Below, piece by piece: positions 43,470 through 51,718 of a DNA stretch of 64,000 bases. Location of the stretch: assembly GCF_006483455.1 (NCBI RefSeq), contig NZ_PPPU01000003.1:1-64000 (forward strand). The letters run 5' to 3'. The stretch's first letter is position 1; the number at the start of each line of letters is the position of its first letter. Source of the DNA: Methylomonas koyamae (GTDB lineage Bacteria; Pseudomonadota; Gammaproteobacteria; Methylococcales; Methylomonadaceae). The position numbers were made by a program, and so were the translations under genes. Below the pieces are notes generated by a model. That model worked only from the letters and a program-made list of their open reading frames with translations, was not told where the DNA came from and made no database searches.

Positions 43470-44339
43470 ATGAACGCAGCAATTAAGCCTGTTAACGCGA
43501 TGACAGTGGATGTCGAAGATTACTTTCAGGTGTCGGCATTCGAGCGGCATATAGCGCGCGACCAGTGGGATAATCTTCCGCACCGGGTCGAGCAAAATAC
43601 CAGCCGAATTCTTGATTTGTTTGAGCAGAGGCAGGTTAAAGCGACGTTTTTCACGTTGGGTTGGGTCGCCGAGCGTTATCCTGAACTGATACGGAGAATC
43701 GTTGCCGATGGCCACGAGTTAGCGTCCCACGGCTACCAGCATACTCGCGTTACTGAACAGACGCCGGACCAATTTCTAGAAGACCTGCGCCTGAGTAGAA
43801 ATATTCTGGAAGATACTTCGGGGCAGGCTGTTATCGGCTACCGAGCTGCTAGCTATTCGATAGGCGCAAACAACCTTTGGGCTTTGGAAATTTTGCAGGA
43901 AGAAGGGTTTGTTTATAGTTCCAGCATTTATCCAGTAAAGCACGATTTATACGGCATGCCAGATGCGCCGCGTTTCGCTTATCGGCCAGCCAACGCCCCA
44001 GGCTTATTGGAAATTCCGATAACTACGTTGAATCTGCTCCAGCGTAATATTCCGTGCGGTGGCGGCGGATTTTTCCGCTTATATCCCTATTCTTTCTCTA
44101 AGTGGGCTTACCGCTACATTAATAATTACGAAAAGCAGCCCGGTATATTTTATTTTCACCCGTGGGAAATCGATCCGGAGCAGCCCCGGCGAGAGGGATT
44201 ATCGTTTAAAACCCGCTTTAGGCATTACCTAAATCTCGGCAAGATGCACCATAGACTGGATAACCTGCTTAGCGATTTTGCCTGGGACACCATGCGTAAT
44301 GTATTCCTAACCCAATCAGACCGTCCCCACCAACCATGA
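43470..44339 (+). CDS. XrtA-system polysaccharide deacetylase
   Basis: A 289-residue NodB-type carbohydrate esterase. The first metal and catalytic aspartates lie in MTVDVEDYFQVSAFE, and the HxxxH metal motif in HELASHGYQHTR. Conserved YRAASYSIG and FYFHPWEIDPEQPR segments follow. No signal peptide is evident, so it probably acts in the cytoplasm or at the inner face of the membrane. It may remove acetyl groups from amino-sugar residues made through WecB. It overlaps the FemAB-like gene by four bases. Confidence 0.92.
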   Translation: MNAAIKPVNAMTVDVEDYFQVSAFERHIARDQWDNLPHRVEQNTSRILDLFEQRQVKATFFTLGWVAERYPELIRRIVADGHELASHGYQHTRVTEQTPDQFLEDLRLSRNILEDTSGQAVIGYRAASYSIGANNLWALEILQEEGFVYSSSIYPVKHDLYGMPDAPRFAYRPANAPGLLEIPITTLNLLQRNIPCGGGGFFRLYPYSFSKWAYRYINNYEKQPGIFYFHPWEIDPEQPRREGLSFKTRFRHYLNLGKMHHRLDNLLSDFAWDTMRNVFLTQSDRPHQP

Positions 44340-45355
44340 TTAAATTGCTTGAGCCCTCCCAAACAGAGCGTTGGGATAAGTTTGTTTTGGCAACTTCCGG
44401 AGGCAGTTTTTTTCATTTGGCGGGGTGGCAGCAAGTAATCAAACAGGCTTTCGGGCATCCTACTTATTACTATTATTGCGAGCGAGACGGTCAAATCACC
44501 GGGATATTGCCCTTAACCCACATTAAAAGTCCGTTGTTCGGAAATACTTTGGTTTCGAATGCGTTCTGCGTATACGGCGGTATCCTGGCGAGTGACGATC
44601 AGTCATTCACGGCCTTAAAAACGCAGGCGCAGCAATTAGCGAGGGATTTGAGGGTCGATTGTCTGGAAATGCGAAATCGGGTGCAGGCACATCCAGAGTG
44701 GCCTCATAAAGAACTTTACGTGACCTTCAGAAAAGAACTGGATCCGGACGTTGAAAAAAATCTAAACGCGATACCCAGAAAACAAAGGGCGATGGTACGT
44801 GCTGGTATCAGGGCCGGTTTGGTTAGCATTATCGACGACAATGTAGATCGCTTCTATGCCGCCTATTCGGAAAGTGTCAGAAATTTAGGCACGCCTGTTT
44901 TTTCGAAAAACTATTTTCGCATCCTAAAGGAAGTTTTCGGCAACCGTTGCGAAGTGCTGACTGTAGAGCATGAAGGGCGCTTAATTGCCAGCGTCATGAA
45001 TTTCTATTACAAGGATGAGGTTTTACCGTACTACGGCGGCGGTGTTGAAGCAGCTAGGGATCTGAAAGGTAACGATTTCATGTATTGGGAAGTGATGCGC
45101 CGTGCTGTAGAGCGAGGGTGCAAGATTTTCGATTACGGCCGCAGTAAAATCGGTACCGGATCCTTCCGTTTCAAGAAACACTGGGGTTTCGAGCCCGAGC
45201 CCTTGTTTTATGAAGTAGATTTAGTAACGGCAAAACAAATTCCGGAAATCAATCCGCTCAATCCAAAATACCAACTGTTTATAGCTGCTTGGAAAAAACT
45301 GCCGCTCCCGGTTAGTCAGTGGATCGGTCCTTGGTTAGCCAAAGACTTGGGTTGA
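44336..45355 (+). CDS. FemAB-family XrtA/PEP-CTERM-associated protein
   Basis: A 339-residue protein of the FemABX-like double-GNAT fold. Recognisable are FFHLAGWQQVIKQAFGH, LPLTHIKSPLFGNTLVSNAFCVYGG, PRKQRAMVRAGIRAGL and FDYGRSKIGTGSFRFKKHWGFE. FemAB-like enzymes transfer amino acids from aminoacyl-tRNA to peptide or lipid acceptors; for the XrtA group the acceptor is unknown. It is translationally coupled to the deacetylase gene (ATGA) and followed two bases later by a glycosyltransferase gene. Confidence 0.9.
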   Translation: MIKLLEPSQTERWDKFVLATSGGSFFHLAGWQQVIKQAFGHPTYYYYCERDGQITGILPLTHIKSPLFGNTLVSNAFCVYGGILASDDQSFTALKTQAQQLARDLRVDCLEMRNRVQAHPEWPHKELYVTFRKELDPDVEKNLNAIPRKQRAMVRAGIRAGLVSIIDDNVDRFYAAYSESVRNLGTPVFSKNYFRILKEVFGNRCEVLTVEHEGRLIASVMNFYYKDEVLPYYGGGVEAARDLKGNDFMYWEVMRRAVERGCKIFDYGRSKIGTGSFRFKKHWGFEPEPLFYEVDLVTAKQIPEINPLNPKYQLFIAAWKKLPLPVSQWIGPWLAKDLG

Positions 45356-45357
45356 GC

Positions 45358-46554
45358 ATGAAGCCCAATTTGCTGTATCTGGTTCATCGGATACCTTATC
45401 CGCCGAACAAGGGCGATAAGATCCGCTCCTTTCACTTTTTACAGGCGTTGTTGGCAGACTACGACATTTTTCTAGGTACGTTTGTAGACGACCCTGATGA
45501 TCGCCAGTACGTCGGTGCCTTGGCTGATGTGTGTAAACAAGTCTGTTGCGTCGATCTCGATCCTCGACTCGCAAAACTCAAGAGCGTGTCCGGCTTGTTG
45601 ACGAATGAAGCCTTAAGTTTACCGTATTATCGCAATGCCGAATTGCAAGCTTGGGTAGACCAGACTATCCGTGAGCATTCTATCAATCGGGCGTTGATAT
45701 TTTCTTCGCCAATGGCTCAGTTCGTGCGTAAGCATGCTGCGTTAACGGTTGTTGCCGATTTTGTTGATGTCGATTCCGACAAATGGCGGCAATACGCCCA
45801 GAGCAAGGCGTGGCCTGCTAGCTGGGTTTATCGGCGTGAGGCCCAAAAGTTGTTGGAGTTCGAGCGCGTCATGGCGGCGCGCACCGCCGCCACTTTGTTC
45901 GTGTCGGAACAAGAAGCCCGTCTATTCAGATCGTTGGCGCCCGAGGCCGCGGACAAAATTACGTACGTGAATAATGGTGTCGATATAGAGCGCTTTGATC
46001 CTGCGCTTAGTTATCAACGGCCGTTCTCTGCCGATATGAAATCGATTGTCTTTACCGGAGCCATGGATTATTGGGCTAATGTTGATGCGGTTAAATGGTT
46101 TGCGGAACAAGTGTTGCCGTTGATTTTGGCAAAAAGTCCCGCATTGCGGTTTTACATCGTCGGCTCCAAGCCGGCGCGAGAGGTTCTGCAATTGGCCGAG
46201 AATAGTGCTGCGGTGATTGTCACCGGTCGCGTCGACGATGTCAGGCCATATATAGCCTACGCCGATTTGATCGTGGCGCCGTTGCGGATTGCTCGCGGTA
46301 TTCAAAATAAGGTTTTGGAAGCCTTGGCGATGAATAAGCCAGTGGTTGTCTCTTCTGCCGGAATGGAAGGCATACCGATCACGCAGGATTTGCAGTTGGC
46401 GGTGGCCGACACCGCGGAAAATTACGCCGACCGGGTTTTGGCGTTTTTAGAAAACCAGCCGGAGCGTGGTGATTCAAACCGCCGTTTTGTGCAAGACCGT
46501 TTCGGGTGGGCTGAGAATGGCCGGCGGCTGCGCCAAATGCTGGCTGGGGAGTGA
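45358..46554 (+). CDS. XrtA-system glycosyltransferase (TIGR03087 type)
   Basis: A 398-residue family 4-type glycosyltransferase of GT-B fold. It starts with the characteristic NLLYLVHRIPYPPNKGDKIRSFHFL and has the donor-binding region APLRIARGIQNKVLEALAMNKPVV. The ATG at 45358 is used, as this block is conserved and the ATG follows the FemAB stop by two bases. The next gene overlaps almost directly (four bases after). It would add one sugar of the exopolysaccharide repeat unit. Confidence 0.92.
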   Translation: MKPNLLYLVHRIPYPPNKGDKIRSFHFLQALLADYDIFLGTFVDDPDDRQYVGALADVCKQVCCVDLDPRLAKLKSVSGLLTNEALSLPYYRNAELQAWVDQTIREHSINRALIFSSPMAQFVRKHAALTVVADFVDVDSDKWRQYAQSKAWPASWVYRREAQKLLEFERVMAARTAATLFVSEQEARLFRSLAPEAADKITYVNNGVDIERFDPALSYQRPFSADMKSIVFTGAMDYWANVDAVKWFAEQVLPLILAKSPALRFYIVGSKPAREVLQLAENSAAVIVTGRVDDVRPYIAYADLIVAPLRIARGIQNKVLEALAMNKPVVVSSAGMEGIPITQDLQLAVADTAENYADRVLAFLENQPERGDSNRRFVQDRFGWAENGRRLRQMLAGE

Positions 46555-46558
46555 GGCT

Positions 46559-47695
46559 GTGTCCGAAGCGAAGCCGCCGTTGATTGTACATATCATTTAC
46601 CGACTGGGAGTTGGTGGGCTCGAAAATGGTCTGGTTAATATTGTCAATAAATTGCCGACAACTCGTTATCGTCACGCGATCATTTGTTTGACTGAAAGCA
46701 CCGATTTCAGTCAACGTATCTGTCGGCCCGACGTCGAAATTTTTGAATTGCACAAACGGCCCGGTCAGGATTGGCGCTCCTTTCGTAGCGTTTATCGGTT
46801 ATTGAAGCAATTGCGGCCGGCAATCGTCCACACGCGCAATTTAGCGGCCATCGAATACCAAGTTTGCGCTTTGTTGGCGGGTGTGAGTTACCGCATACAT
46901 GGCGAGCATGGCTGGGATGTGTTCGATCCCGACGGGAGCAACGTCAAGTATCAGTTGTTACGCAGAATACTGGGGTCGATTATTCATCGATTTATTCCAT
47001 TGTCCCGCCATCTGGAAAGCTACCTGCGGGATAGGGTGGCAATATCGGGAAGCAAGATTACTCGTATTTGTAACGGAGTCGACACAACGGTGTTTTATCC
47101 TGGCGAGAATGAGGCTATCGTTCCGGATGGTTGCGGTTTGGCATTGCGCGATAAAGTTGTGATTGGTACCGTCGGCCGTATGCATGGGGTTAAGGACCAA
47201 ATTACCCTAGTCCGCGCTTTTATCCTAAGCTGTCAGCAATCGGCAGAATTTGCCGAACGTTGCCGATTATTTTTAATTGGCGATGGCCCGTTGAAAGCAG
47301 AAGCTATCGATTTGTTGAGTGCCTCGAATTTAGCGGATTGCGTCTGGTCGCCTGGAGAGAGAGCCGATATTCCGGTGATATTGCGTGCAATGGACATTTT
47401 TGTGTTGCCCTCGATTGCAGAAGGGATCTCAAATACGATTTTGGAAGCAATGGCTAGCGGTTTGCCGGTTATCGCAACCCGTGTCGGCGGCAATCCGGAG
47501 CTCGTGACCGATGGCGAGACAGGTCGATTGGTTCCGGCTCAGGATGTCGTAAGTCTGTCGATGGCTTTGAATGAATTGGCGTTAGATGGCGAATGCCGCC
47601 GCCGCTTTGGAGAAGGTTCCCTGAGGCGAATTCATGCTGAGTTTTCAATCGATAGTATGGTGGCTCGTTACCAGCAAGTGTATGACGGGCAATAA
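46559..47695 (+). CDS. XrtA-system glycosyltransferase (TIGR03088 type)
   Basis: A 378-residue GT-B glycosyltransferase. The opening PLIVHIIYRLGVGGLENGLVNIVNKLP and the block LPSIAEGISNTILEAMASGLPVIATRVGGNPELV identify the family. The GTG at 46559 is chosen, with GGGGAGTGAGG just upstream as ribosome-binding site; upstream reading would overlap the previous gene. In many XrtA loci the exosortase gene sits close to this pair, but here the amidotransferase gene begins only 21 bases after the stop. Confidence 0.9.
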   Translation: MSEAKPPLIVHIIYRLGVGGLENGLVNIVNKLPTTRYRHAIICLTESTDFSQRICRPDVEIFELHKRPGQDWRSFRSVYRLLKQLRPAIVHTRNLAAIEYQVCALLAGVSYRIHGEHGWDVFDPDGSNVKYQLLRRILGSIIHRFIPLSRHLESYLRDRVAISGSKITRICNGVDTTVFYPGENEAIVPDGCGLALRDKVVIGTVGRMHGVKDQITLVRAFILSCQQSAEFAERCRLFLIGDGPLKAEAIDLLSASNLADCVWSPGERADIPVILRAMDIFVLPSIAEGISNTILEAMASGLPVIATRVGGNPELVTDGETGRLVPAQDVVSLSMALNELALDGECRRRFGEGSLRRIHAEFSIDSMVARYQQVYDGQ

Positions 47696-47716
47696 TTTGC
47701 GTCGGAGAGATTTTAT

Positions 47717-49606
47717 ATGTGCGGGATAGTGGGTATTTTCGATATTCGGGGATTGAGCGAAATAGACCGCAGTCTGCTGTCGCGCATGAACGAGTCCCAG
47801 TTTCATCGCGGCCCGGATGAGGGTGGGCTACATACCGAACCTGGATTGGGATTTGGTCATCGCCGCTTATCGATTATTGATTTGTCTAGTGGGCAGCAAC
47901 CGATGCACAGCCAGGACGGAAACGTCGTATTGACGTACAACGGCGAAGTTTATAATTTTCCTGAACTACGTTTGGAACTCGAAGCTTTAGGCTACGGCTT
48001 TAGAACTCACTGTGACACCGAGGTCATTTTGTACGCCTGGCAGGCGTGGGGCGAGGCTTGTGTCGAACGCTTGCGCGGCATGTTTGCATTTGCGATTTGG
48101 GATAGACTGAAGCAAACCTTATTCCTGGCTCGTGACCGTCTTGGGGTTAAGCCCTTGTTCTATGCGGAGCTGTCAAACGGACAGTTTATTTTTGGTTCTG
48201 AACTCAAGGCATTGACGCAGCATCCGTTGTTGCCTAAGGACGTCGATGTCACGGCCATAGAGGACTATTTCGGATTTGGTTACATTCCCGATCCGAAGAC
48301 CATCTACCGGGGGGTGTACAAGTTGGAGCCCGGTTATTGCTTGACCATCAAGCGGGGCGATGCGGGTTTTCGGCCGAAGCAATATTGGGATGTAACGTTC
48401 CAGCCTGTGGGTTCGGTTGACCCCGTCCAAGCCGGCGAGGAGCTAATTGCTCGTTTGCGGGAAGCGGTTAAAATTAGGATGGTTGCCGATGTGCCTTTAG
48501 GCGCATTTTTATCCGGCGGCGTTGATTCCAGCGGCGTGGTGGCGCTGATGGCAGGTTTGTCCGCTGATCCGGTGAACACCTGTTCGATTTCTTTCGGTGA
48601 CCCTAATTTTAACGAGTCTGAATTTGCCGCTAGAGTTGCCGAGCGTTACCACACCGCCCACCGCGTAGAGCAGGTCGATCCAGATGATTTCAGTTTGATC
48701 GATCAGCTTTCCGGCTTGTACGATGAACCTTACGCCGACAGTTCCGCGTTGCCCACTTATCGGGTGTGCGAATTGGCCAAGAAGCAGGTTACCGTGGCGC
48801 TCTCCGGTGATGGCGGCGACGAGAGTCTGGCTGGATATCGCCGCTACCGCTGGCACACCTATGAAGAACGGGTCCGATCCGTATTACCGGACGCATTGCG
48901 CATGCCGTTGTTTTCCGCTCTCGGTAGGGCCTATCCGAAGTTGGATTGGGCGCCGAAAATACTTCGCGCAAAAACGACTTTGGAGGCGATCGGTCGAGAT
49001 TCGATGGCCGGTTATTTCCATAGCGTTTCCGTGTTGTCGAATGCTATGCGTACCGAATTGTTCAGCGAAAGTTTGCGGCGTGATTTGCAAGGCTATCAGG
49101 CGGTTGAGGTGTTCCATCGTTACCGGGATCGGGCTCCGCAGGATTCGTTGTCGATGGTCCAGTATTTGGATCTGAAGACTTATTTGGCTGGTGATATTTT
49201 GACCAAAGTCGATCGGGCCAGTATGGCTCACGCGTTGGAAGTGCGTGTGCCGTTGCTAGATCATAAGCTGGTGGAATGGATGGCAACTTTGCCGCCTGAA
49301 TTAAAGTTAAAAGGTCGGGAAGGTAAATATGTTTTCAAGAAAGCGTTGGAGTCATATTTGCCGTACGATGTTCTCTATCGACCTAAAATGGGTTTTTCGG
49401 TGCCGCTATGCAGTTGGTTTAGAGGTCCTTTGAAACAGCGGGTGCAAGACGCTTTGTTGGGTAGCACGCTGGCGAACACAGGTTGGTTCGATCATAGTTA
49501 TTTACAGCATATCGTTAGTCAGCACCAATCGGGGTTGCGCGACTACAGTGCCGCAATTTGGTCTCTATTGATGTTCGAGGCCTTTGCGCGGAATAATCTG
49601 ACCTGA
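47717..49606 (+). CDS. XrtA-system amidotransferase (asparagine synthase family)
   Basis: A 629-residue two-domain enzyme. Cys2 of MCGIVGIFD is the glutaminase nucleophile, and the class II glutaminase domain continues through RGPDEGG, GFGHRRLSIIDLS and YNGEVYN. The C-terminal synthetase domain has the ATP-binding SGGVDSSG near residue 265 and the conserved LSGDGGDE. It is expected to transfer ammonia from glutamine to a carboxyl group, possibly a uronic acid or peptide in the surface polymer. It is the last member of the conserved XrtA run here. Confidence 0.92.
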   Translation: MCGIVGIFDIRGLSEIDRSLLSRMNESQFHRGPDEGGLHTEPGLGFGHRRLSIIDLSSGQQPMHSQDGNVVLTYNGEVYNFPELRLELEALGYGFRTHCDTEVILYAWQAWGEACVERLRGMFAFAIWDRLKQTLFLARDRLGVKPLFYAELSNGQFIFGSELKALTQHPLLPKDVDVTAIEDYFGFGYIPDPKTIYRGVYKLEPGYCLTIKRGDAGFRPKQYWDVTFQPVGSVDPVQAGEELIARLREAVKIRMVADVPLGAFLSGGVDSSGVVALMAGLSADPVNTCSISFGDPNFNESEFAARVAERYHTAHRVEQVDPDDFSLIDQLSGLYDEPYADSSALPTYRVCELAKKQVTVALSGDGGDESLAGYRRYRWHTYEERVRSVLPDALRMPLFSALGRAYPKLDWAPKILRAKTTLEAIGRDSMAGYFHSVSVLSNAMRTELFSESLRRDLQGYQAVEVFHRYRDRAPQDSLSMVQYLDLKTYLAGDILTKVDRASMAHALEVRVPLLDHKLVEWMATLPPELKLKGREGKYVFKKALESYLPYDVLYRPKMGFSVPLCSWFRGPLKQRVQDALLGSTLANTGWFDHSYLQHIVSQHQSGLRDYSAAIWSLLMFEAFARNNLT

Positions 49607-49705
49607 TAGTTAAGAAATATCCCTTGTACAACTGTGCAATAGACACCGGAAAAGTGTTTTGCTAAAGTGTGACGTAATTCAAAGTTAAATCCAGGGTGAG
49701 CAGAA

Positions 49706-50491
49706 ATGAGCGATGCAAATAATACGTTGCCCGAACATGGCGAACAATCAACCGGCGGTGCGGCCATAGACAAAACGCGGCGGACGTTCGCAAAGGCCAG
49801 TGTCGCTGTTCCGATCGTCATGACTTTAGCCAACCGTTCGGCATGGGGCGGAGGGAAACGGAGTTGTGGCACGATTTCCGGTTTTCAATCTTACGCCAGC
49901 GCTGGGAATGTTGATCCCTCAGGCACAGGAACCTATGTGCCGCCGACTCCAAATCCACCCAGTCATTACTGTGGAGCAGGCACGGCAACAAATTGGCCGA
50001 CAAACACCACCATCAAGTGCAGACCATTCACCAAGACTCACGAAAGTGGGGCGCCTTTGGAAGGCGGCTATTGTTTGCGTGATAGATTGTTAAGCGACGG
50101 TTCGCCATCGACTTCTACAACGAATAAAGGTAAGTGGAGGGCCAGAGATACTTGGGACTCTACTGTTGGAACAAGTACTGCATCCCAATACAATACTGTG
50201 GGCCAGTTCAAGCATGCTGATGTCAAATCGTTAGAAAATGCTTCAACTTATATCACCTTGGAATACGCGCGAAGCAATGGAGTGCCGGACGACAGATCGT
50301 TGCACGATTGCATTCGAGATTTGAGTGCCGGAAGTTACACTCTGGACAACTGTTTCGCTTGGTTATTTGTAAATGCCTGCCATGGCAAAAACTTTATAGG
50401 CACTACTCCGGCCGATGTCAGAAGATGTTACACAGATTATGACGAGGCGACGGTTATCGGTTTTTGCAAACACCTTATCGGTAATTGTTAG
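49706..50491 (+). CDS. Unrecognised cysteine-rich protein with twin-arginine-like signal
   Basis: A 261-residue protein that I do not recognise. Residues 25-26 are Arg-Arg in KTRRTFAKASVAVPIVMTLA, followed by a hydrophobic stretch and RSAWG, which looks like a Tat-type signal or a leader. The mature part has ten cysteines (among them 54, 89, 105, 123 and the final residue 261) with Gly-, Ser- and Thr-rich stretches, suggesting a disulfide-stabilised exported protein. A good ribosome-binding site (AGGGTGAG) precedes it. It is followed, with overlap, by a PqqD-like protein, an HprK-related kinase and a nucleotidyltransferase, a set known only as the HPr-rel-A system. It may be the substrate of that module. 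Neither PEP-CTERM nor other sorting tail is visible. Confidence 0.6.
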   Translation: MSDANNTLPEHGEQSTGGAAIDKTRRTFAKASVAVPIVMTLANRSAWGGGKRSCGTISGFQSYASAGNVDPSGTGTYVPPTPNPPSHYCGAGTATNWPTNTTIKCRPFTKTHESGAPLEGGYCLRDRLLSDGSPSTSTTNKGKWRARDTWDSTVGTSTASQYNTVGQFKHADVKSLENASTYITLEYARSNGVPDDRSLHDCIRDLSAGSYTLDNCFAWLFVNACHGKNFIGTTPADVRRCYTDYDEATVIGFCKHLIGNC

Positions 50492-50822
50492 TATTTGGGG
50501 AAGTAATCCCGCCGTGCTAAATGGTGCTACCGTGCTGTGGCGTAGTGTTGGAAATGTGATATGCCATCAGTATGATGACGCATTGCTTGTTTTCCATGAG
50601 TCCTCTGGCGAAACCCACCTTATGGCAGGTGTTTCAAAATCTTTGCTTGAATATTGCTGTTCGGGGGCTATATTTAGTCTAGACGATTTGCTGGAGTGGG
50701 CTGGTCAAACAAATGGCGATAAAACCGACGTGTGCCAGTCGCGCGATTTGATGCTATCGACTCTCGCAGAAATTTCCAAAATTAACCTTATCGAAACAAT
50801 TCGTTGCGAGTACGTGAGTTAA
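50439..50822 (+). CDS. PqqD-like protein of the HPr-rel-A system
   Basis: A small protein whose core (IWGSNPAVLNGATVLWRSVG through LVFHESSGETHLMAGVSKSLLEYC) matches the PqqD-like fold of the HPr-rel-A set. PqqD-type domains bind leader peptides and present them to modifying enzymes. The start is uncertain: ATGs at 50439 and 50415 both lie inside the end of the cysteine-rich gene, without a clear ribosome-binding site, and no standard start exists closer to the conserved core. The overlap implies translational coupling. It in turn overlaps the kinase gene by 19 bases. Confidence 0.7.
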   Translation: MTRRRLSVFANTLSVIVSIWGSNPAVLNGATVLWRSVGNVICHQYDDALLVFHESSGETHLMAGVSKSLLEYCCSGAIFSLDDLLEWAGQTNGDKTDVCQSRDLMLSTLAEISKINLIETIRCEYVS

Positions 50823-51718
50823 GTTTACCTGCTGTTCGCGAGGCGATATCCGGGAGCGGATTGATACTTCAAATCGGTTGTTTCGTATTTTCAATTAAGT
50901 CAAGAATTAAGTGTCTGGCGGAAGCTATATCTTCTCTTTATGGAGATTACGAATTAGCGGATGACTCCTTCATTGACTTTCATGTCGACTTAAATGTCGT
51001 AAACGATGTAAGCAGACTTTTTTTTCGCAAGAAGGCTGTTTTTCTATCGGACGGCTTTGCACCGTTTGACCCGTTGCCATATCAGCATGCCCCCGCTTTA
51101 ATAGAGTGGGGTATGAACTGGTGTGTTTCCAGCCAAATCAATACATTTTTGATCATTCACGCCGCCGTGGTCGAGAAACACGGTTACGCAGTGGTAATGC
51201 CGGCGCCGCCGGGTTCGGGAAAAAGTACGTTGACGGCTAGTTTGGTACAAGAAGGGTGGCGCTTGCTGTCCGACGAATTAACCTTGGTGGATCTTCAGAC
51301 TGGTTCCGCGAGTCCTTTCCCACGTCCCATTAGTTTAAAGAATGAGTCTATCGATCTAATCAGGTGCCGCTACCCCAAAGCGGTATTCGGCCCATTAAGC
51401 TCTGACACGGTCAAAGGTAGCGTTTGCCATGTGCAACCGCCTACTGCCAGCGTCGAAATGCAACACCAATCGAGTCCCATTGGTTGGGTGGTGTTCCCTA
51501 AATACCAGCAAGGAGTTGAGGCCGAGCTTCTAAACATTGGTAAAGCCGAGACCGTTATGGAACTGGCGGATAATTCGTTCAACTACAGCATATTGGCCAC
51601 AACCGGGTTTAATGTGCTTACTGATATCGTTGACCAAGCCGATTGTTACCGTTTTCGATACAGTCGGCTTGACGATGCAATAGCGGCATTCGAGAACTTA
51701 GCCTACTCGAAAAAATGA
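50804..51718 (+). CDS. HprK-related kinase A
   Basis: A 304-residue protein distantly related to HPr kinase/phosphorylase. His119 (IHAAVVEK), the P-loop PAPPGSGKST (residues 133-142) and Asp157 in LLSDEL correspond to the nucleotide and phosphoryl-transfer site. The start is TTG at 50804, inside the preceding gene; no in-frame ATG or GTG is near. In lasso-peptide clusters related kinases phosphorylate the precursor. Here the companion genes are a PqqD-like protein and a nucleotidyltransferase, so a peptide or protein substrate is likely. HPr itself is not encoded nearby. Confidence 0.85.
   Translation: MRVRELSLPAVREAISGSGLILQIGCFVFSIKSRIKCLAEAISSLYGDYELADDSFIDFHVDLNVVNDVSRLFFRKKAVFLSDGFAPFDPLPYQHAPALIEWGMNWCVSSQINTFLIIHAAVVEKHGYAVVMPAPPGSGKSTLTASLVQEGWRLLSDELTLVDLQTGSASPFPRPISLKNESIDLIRCRYPKAVFGPLSSDTVKGSVCHVQPPTASVEMQHQSSPIGWVVFPKYQQGVEAELLNIGKAETVMELADNSFNYSILATTGFNVLTDIVDQADCYRFRYSRLDDAIAAFENLAYSKK

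Noticed and set aside
49640-49705. Sigma-54 promoter before the cysteine-rich gene
   Set aside because: GG and GC are present but separated by 11 bases rather than ten, and the flanking bases do not match.
49706-50491. Cysteine-rich protein as a PEP-CTERM exosortase substrate
   Set aside because: There is no Pro-Glu-Pro motif, C-terminal transmembrane helix or basic tail; the chain ends in Cys.
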